Shown here piece after piece: positions 59,121-64,000 of a stretch of 64,000 bases of DNA. Each line of letters starts with the position of its first letter. The stretch's first letter is position 1. The DNA comes from Arcuatula senhousia (lineage: Eukaryota; Mollusca; Bivalvia; Mytilida; Mytilidae), in NCBI GenBank assembly GCA_963971305.1, contig OZ020305.1:1645001-1709000 (forward strand), read 5' to 3'. The notes beneath the pieces were generated by a model that was not told the DNA's origin, ran no database searches, and worked only from the letters and a program-made list of their open reading frames with translations. Made by a program: the position numbers and the translations under genes.

Positions 59121-60410
59121 GACCAGGTGAGCGATTCAGGCTCCTGGGAGCCTCTTGTTATGTAATAAGGTCAAAGCTGTAGAACCATTTCTTTTAGGAG
59201 TTATGGCCCTTAAAGCGTCAAAATTTACCATATTCCATTGTTTAATAGCTAATATCTGCTACAACTCTATTGTCAGATTTTTTATTCGTAAAAAAACATG
59301 GCCACCATGGCTAAAAATAGAACATAGGGATAAATTGCATTATTTTGCTAATAACCATGCAATAACTCAAAAATGGTTTCAGATATCAAAATTGTGTAAG
59401 AATCAAAAGTTATCAGCATGTTAAGATTTTCCTGTCCTGAAATTTCAAAAAAGATCTGACTGCTGATGTGGGAGTTATTGTTCTTTTTCCTAATTTTCGC
59501 CAGATTTGCACTGATTAAGCCCAATATCTTAAAAACTAACCAAGATATTTCAGAAATTTTAATCGCATATGGTTAAGCACAATAATATCTACAAATATAT
59601 GTATCTGTGTAAATCAGGTGAGCGATTCAGGCTCTTGGGAGCCTCTTGTTTATTTGTGGTCCGATTTTCAAAATCATTTTTTCATTTGATTCCTTGTAAA
59701 AATTTCCTCATTATTTGTTATCGAATTAGCACTATCTTTTACTGTTTTTGAGAAATTAGGGGTCAAAGGGCCAAAATTGTAAATTAATACATGTATATAA
59801 ATAAGGCTTTTTGTATTAGATGTTGATGTGAATATATTTGTCAAAAATGCATTTCTAAGTCCACCACAGGATGCATATGTCAAAAAGCTTTGTAAGTCCA
59901 CCATGGGCTTCATGTGACCAAAGCAATGGACTATCCATATTGGGCCTCCAACATACAGGGTTCAACTTGTTGCGGTCGTATCATGCTGCGCTCGGCGTAG
60001 CTTTTTATTTCTCTATAGAATGAAAACTATTGCAGATAGAGGAAAGCTGTTGCTTGCTTAAATGTTCAGCCCATTAAGCTCTACAAATCTCTCCATAGTG
60101 TCGAGACTAGCAATGTTTAACTCGTACAAAAACTGTCAACTTGAAGTATTGCTACAATTATTGAGATCAGTGGCGTCTATATATATAATGACTATAAATA
60201 TTGTGCCTGTCTGTCTATATTATGATTAGGCCGACTTCGGGTGCTACCTATAGTTGTAACAAAACTTTGCATGGGCAGGTGTAAACTATATGTCAGTCCA
60301 ACACAACTAGGGTCGAACCACGTTAAAATTGTTATCTTGTGGATGTTGGTAAAACTTATTCAACATTTAAAGACCAGGTGAGCGATTCAGGCTCCTAGGA
60401 GCCTCTAGCT

Positions 60411-61006
60411 ATTATTATACCCCCACTTCAAAAGTGGGGGGTATATAGTGATAGGGGTGTCCGTCCTTCCGTTACACTTCAGGGTACCCATCTCTTATCT
60501 GCAACTCCTCCTAAACCCCTTGGTGGATTTTCATGAAACTTCCACACAATCTTTGTGACATAATGTAGATGTGCACTTACTATTTTAAAATTTGATCAGA
60601 ATGGTTTTTTGAGTTTCCCATAGCAAAACATGGACTTAGCCATTCGACTACATGGGGGTACCCATCTCTTATCCACAACTCATCCTAAACCCCTTGATGG
60701 ATTGTCATGAAACTTTTACACAATCTTTGTGACATAATATAGATGTGCATCTACTATTTGAAAGTTTGATCAGAATGATTTTGGGGTTTCCCATAGCAAT
60801 ACATGGACTCAGCCATTCGACTACATGGGGGTGCCCATCTCTTATCTGCAACTCCTCCTAAACCCCTTGATGGATTTTCATGAAACCTACACACAATCTT
60901 TGTGACATAATGTAGATGTGCATCTCTTATTCTAAATTTTATCTGATTAATTTTTTGGGGGGTGGGGGGTATTTATTTTTGAGCTGTGGCTCACAGTTTT
61001 TCTAGT
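60411..61006 (+). mobile_element. TATACCCCCACTT bivalve repeat with 174-bp units
   Basis: It starts with a hairpin (TATACCCCCACTT / AAGTGGGGGGTATA) and has three units beginning CCCATCTCTTATC at 60487, 60661 and 60834 (174 and 173 bp). Each contains TCATGAAACTT, CACAATCTTTGTGACATAAT and CATGGACTNAGCCATTCGAC. It ends near GGTGGGGGGTATTTATTTTT. Non-coding. Confidence 0.8.
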
Positions 61007-61009
61007 TTT

Positions 61010-62740
61010 TTCATTGGGATTTGAATTTTCATTTTTCACATTGTATGATTATACTAAATGCTGAGAAAAAATTTCTTTCATACCCCAATGAAAGAAAAGA
61101 AAAAATATTACAGTCATTCCTTTAAAATGAATTTGTAAAAAGAATATAAAAATGAAAATGTTTTATAAATAAACTAAAATGATGCCATGACCTGTAAAAA
61201 GCGGGCAAATCCATGTTTTTCAATTTGGACATAAAAATATTCATCCAATCTAAATGCAGTCATGGCATTATTTAAATCAAATTGCAGTATTTAAATCAAA
61301 TTTATTAACTCACCTTTCAACACTCTACTCTTGTTTTTCTATGTTTTTGTAGATCACTCATGGACAATATTTATGATGTTACAGATAGCTCAAAATACAC
61401 ATTAAACAAGACATGCGAGTTTACATGTATACTTGAAGAAGTTTTGAATGCAAGTGGAACATGACAATGACACAACTGTGTTGAGACAGGATTTAACAAT
61501 TGGACAGATTATCTGATGACACAAGTAACTAGTGCAATTAAAGGAATGTTGAAAACAATAAGATCAGTAGCCTAAAAGTGCAGGAAATGGACAAGAGATC
61601 AGACAGAGAAACTTTAAATACATTTTCAAGTTCCAAAGATTTTCATGGCCTAGTAACAGATTTTTTTTTCAGAATGAACATTATGAATGAATCTCAAATT
61701 TGAAGTGTGTCACATATTTGAAATTGAAATGTACAAATGTAATAAGAATGTACTTGTCTATAGCTTGGGTGTACAACAATAAATTATAATTCCAAATTGT
61801 CAAATCGGAATATTGCTTGACTATTACTAAATTAAAATAAATATTTGAAAGGCCATTGATTTTCAAAGTTTGCTCATTTTAACCCTATTCATTCATGCAG
61901 AGTTTGTAGGTCATGGTGACCTTATTTTGTACACACTGACCCAATATCATTTCTCTACTACTTGGAGTTGCTGAGATATGGACCTGAACCAAAACTTTAA
62001 TTCATTCAAGCGAAAAATGTAGGTCAAGGTCACTTGGTTTTTGGTACTGACTCTTATCAAAGATGTACACACTGACCAAATTATCATCCCTCTTTAAGGT
62101 TTAGTTACGAAGTTATTGTCAAAACAAAAACAGTATTACGACAAAATTAAAGCAAATGAACCAACCAATACTCTGTCTTCTTTTTAGACTCTTTACATGT
62201 GAAGTTTTATTAAAATCCATCAAGTGGTTTAGAAGTTGCACTTTCGAGACAAGTAGACAGACTTGCTCCAAACGTTATTTGTGGTGGTTTTATAAACAGC
62301 TCATAAAAGTTTCATAATTTTTACCATTGAATGTGTATGCTTCATGTACTAGTTGCATTTGAAATTGTAAATTATCTGAGCATGTCAACCAGAAGTTGGG
62401 CTTCATCACTGCCTAATTATATATGTTATAAGCAACATGTACAACTAGCTAGGACATACTCATTTCAAGTGTGATCAAACAATAACAAAAACCTCAACTG
62501 AATAGCATTTAACAACAGAAACTCAAGTCATAACATGAGTGAACTCTGGTGCTCTTGACCTTTGACATATACAAAAAATATGTACATGATTGTATACCCT
62601 AAAAGAAAAAGACTTCTTGAAGTTCTTGAATTCATGAAAGTTGAATAATATGTGTAAGTTTTACAAAACTCTATTTTGATAGTTTAGTTTGGCTCCAAAT
62701 AATCGCTAAACAGAGATAATGGTGTAAAGAAGAATTTGTT
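61010..62740. other. Intergenic, no supported gene
   Basis: AT-rich. Two diverged units with GTAGGTCA(A/T)GGT and TGTACACACTGACC are seen at ~61900-62100. No coding exon or RNA gene is recognised. Confidence 0.5.
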
Positions 62741-63200
62741 CTGCCTGCGACGAGACGAGACATAGGTATTACTTTCCGGCTGCGATGGCATAAACTTTTT
62801 GTAGGACTTTTGTGGAAAATGAATTTCCTGAAAAGTACAATAGCTAGGCATCAGATATTTGGTATACAGACAGTTCAGGTTATGGTTTACGAAACTGTCA
62901 TCATGCCGTGTGACCTTGACACCATTTTTACTCTTCTGTGACTTTGTGAACTTGGGTCTTTTTCAGGTCGAAAACTTTCTAAAATTTTATGAAATGAATT
63001 TCTTGACAAGTAAAGTAGCTAGGCATCTCATATTTGGTATACAAATAGTTCAGGTTATGGTCAACACAACCGTTACCATGCCATGTGACCTTGACCCCAG
63101 TTTCACTCTCAAGTGACTTTGTGAACTTAGTTCTTTTATAGGCTGCAAACGTCTTTGTACTTTTGTCGAAAATGAATTTCTTAAGAAAAGAATAATAGCT
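62741..63200 (+). repeat. TCTGCCTGCGACGAG-type element with 175-bp units
   Basis: The head GCCTGCGACGAGACGAGACA with TTACTTTCCGGC is followed by units with TAGCTAGGCAT at 62841 and 63016 (175 bp) and ATATTTGGTATACA and GTGACCTTGAC. It is the same family as 15141-16075. Confidence 0.7.
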
Positions 63201-63419
63201 ATTCAAAATCGGTCCCTTCTCCCTTTTATGGTTAGTAACACTACTGTAAAGTGTCATAGCATATTAATTTCAACGGTCAACGTTATACGAGGGTCACTTT
63301 TGTACCTGATAAATTTGCTTGTGAGGATAACCAATACCCTAAATCACAAAGAGAACCAAAGAAATGCCAGGTTATGTTGGATATATAATTGGCATTTATC
63401 TGACTTTGATAACTAAGGT

Positions 63420-64000
63420 CAAGGTCATATGAAGCCATTCTTGAACAATAGCGATACATCATTGTCAAATATTAAAGCACCATCCCAAAGGATAAAAAAA
63501 GAAACACTCTGTATGTAAACATAACGACTTGTTTAACCTTTGGATCAAAGGTCAATAACACTTATTTTAACGATGATGCATCAACACGACAAATATCAAA
63601 GCCCTAAGCCGAAGGATAAAAAGGTTATGATCCAGACACTCTGCATGTAAAATTGTCATTAATTTTACCTTGAGGTCAAAGATCAATGTCAAATGAAAGG
63701 CATACTCGATCGCAACACGTCGTCTCATGGTGATACATCCAGATGTCAAATATCAAAATCGTATGTCAAAGGATAAAAAAGTTGTGGAACAGACAAGCTT
63801 TGAATGAAAAAATTGCATTATTTTAAGGTCAAAGGTCAAGTTCATATGAAAGTCATTTTCGATTGCGAAACGTCGCCTCATGGTAATACATCCACATACC
63901 AAATATCAAAGTCCTTTGTCAAAGGATAAAAAAGTTAAGGCCCGGACAAGACTGGTATGAAAAATTTGGGTCCCATGCATTATTTTGACCTTGAGGTCAA
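63420..64000. repeat. ~150-bp tandem repeat, about 4 copies, running off the window
   Basis: Units contain (G/A)ATACATC, GTCAAATATCAAAG, AAAGGATAAAAAAG and AGGTCAAAGGTCAA. They recur at ~63451, 63574, 63731 and 63882. The unit is diverged and runs past the window end. Short frames are not genes. Confidence 0.7.

Larger units (their letters stand above)
53095..59159 (+). mobile_element. AGCTCACC/GGTGAGC-family elements, nested mosaic
   Basis: Heads (AGCTCACCTGGACCGAAGG at 53095; AGCTCACCTTGCCGAAGGC at 55623) are followed by GTGAGC, CACTTGGCGTCCGTCGTC, CTCTGAAAC and ACATGGCCGCCAT. Tails (GGTGAGCGATTCAGGCTCCT, GGGAGCCTCTNG) lie at 56737-56768 and 59126-59159, with further tails at 59617-59650 and 60377-60408. 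Other elements have inserted inside (53541, 54525, 57239). The family is non-coding and common in bivalves. Confidence 0.7.
51313..60000 (+). mobile_element. TACGACC...GGTCGTA bivalve repeat, expanded by nested insertions
   Basis: The head TTATACGACCACAAAAAATT at 51313 and the tail TTGCGGTCGTATCATGCTGC at ~59970 are inverse ends of one dispersed family. The body (GGGTTGTGGCCCCTACCGTTT, AAAAAGGGGCCAAAAA, TTTATTTGTGGTCCGATTTT) appears at 51480-51750, 52970-53090 and again at 59650-59770, with other elements between. Internal stretches 51760-52760 are AT-rich and unrecognised. The assignment of head and tail to one original insertion is an inference. Confidence 0.5.

Noticed and set aside
1..64000. 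tRNA, rRNA or snRNA genes
   Set aside because: None was recognised by eye; a covariance-model scan (tRNAscan-SE, Infernal) would be needed to exclude diverged copies.

Overview
The window looks like nuclear DNA of a bivalve mollusc, most likely a marine mussel (Mytilus). It is AT-rich and gene-poor, its genes have spliceosomal introns, and it is filled with short non-autonomous transposons and tandem repeats of types common in bivalve genomes. One of these (11.1-11.4 kb, with the core GTTTAACCCCGCCACA) I recognise from mussel sequences. The assignment rests on memory of these families, not on a search.

Genes: only two protein-coding genes can be supported. Both are on the + strand, have two exons, and encode secreted C1q-domain proteins with an alpha-helical stalk instead of a collagen stalk: gene 1 at 3281-6250 (353 aa) and gene 2 at 20001-21215 (249 aa). 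They are tandem paralogues. Promoter, signal peptide, intron position and phase, C1q exon and 3' UTR can all be aligned. Proteins of this kind act in bivalves as secreted pattern-recognition lectins of innate immunity. Gene 1 has gained a minisatellite-bearing TIR element in its intron and a 104-bp palindrome in its 3' UTR. Both are absent from the matching places in gene 2, which therefore serves as the empty site.

Layout: 0.4-2.6 kb, tandem repeats and a block duplicated at 9.7-10.5 kb. 3.2-6.5 kb, C1q gene 1. 6.6-11.5 kb, dispersed repeats. 11,569-18,768, a 7.2-kb transposon with ~0.73-kb inverted repeats and a 5-bp target duplication; inside it lies an AGCTCACC-family element that was itself split by a 2,968-bp transposon of similar design. 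19.9-21.4 kb, C1q gene 2. 22,471-42,663, a 20.2-kb array of 21 near-identical 879-bp monomers, three of which carry the same 578-bp element inserted exactly between AAA and TTT without target duplication (Spy-like). The array is bordered by identical 342-bp direct repeats. 43.1-44.3 kb, 29-bp and 194-bp tandem repeats. 44.5-45.1 kb, the tail of a decayed LINE on the minus strand. 47.2-49.8 kb, a ~60-bp satellite. 50.5-64 kb, a dense nest of bivalve repeats including a Harbinger-like element (57,239-58,684).

Most open reading frames elsewhere are by-products of repeats. The main interest is the transposon biology: a hitchhiking Spy-like element that marks the history of the array, two CAC-ended transposons with 5-bp target duplications and subterminal motif arrays, and paralogue-documented insertions in an immune gene.
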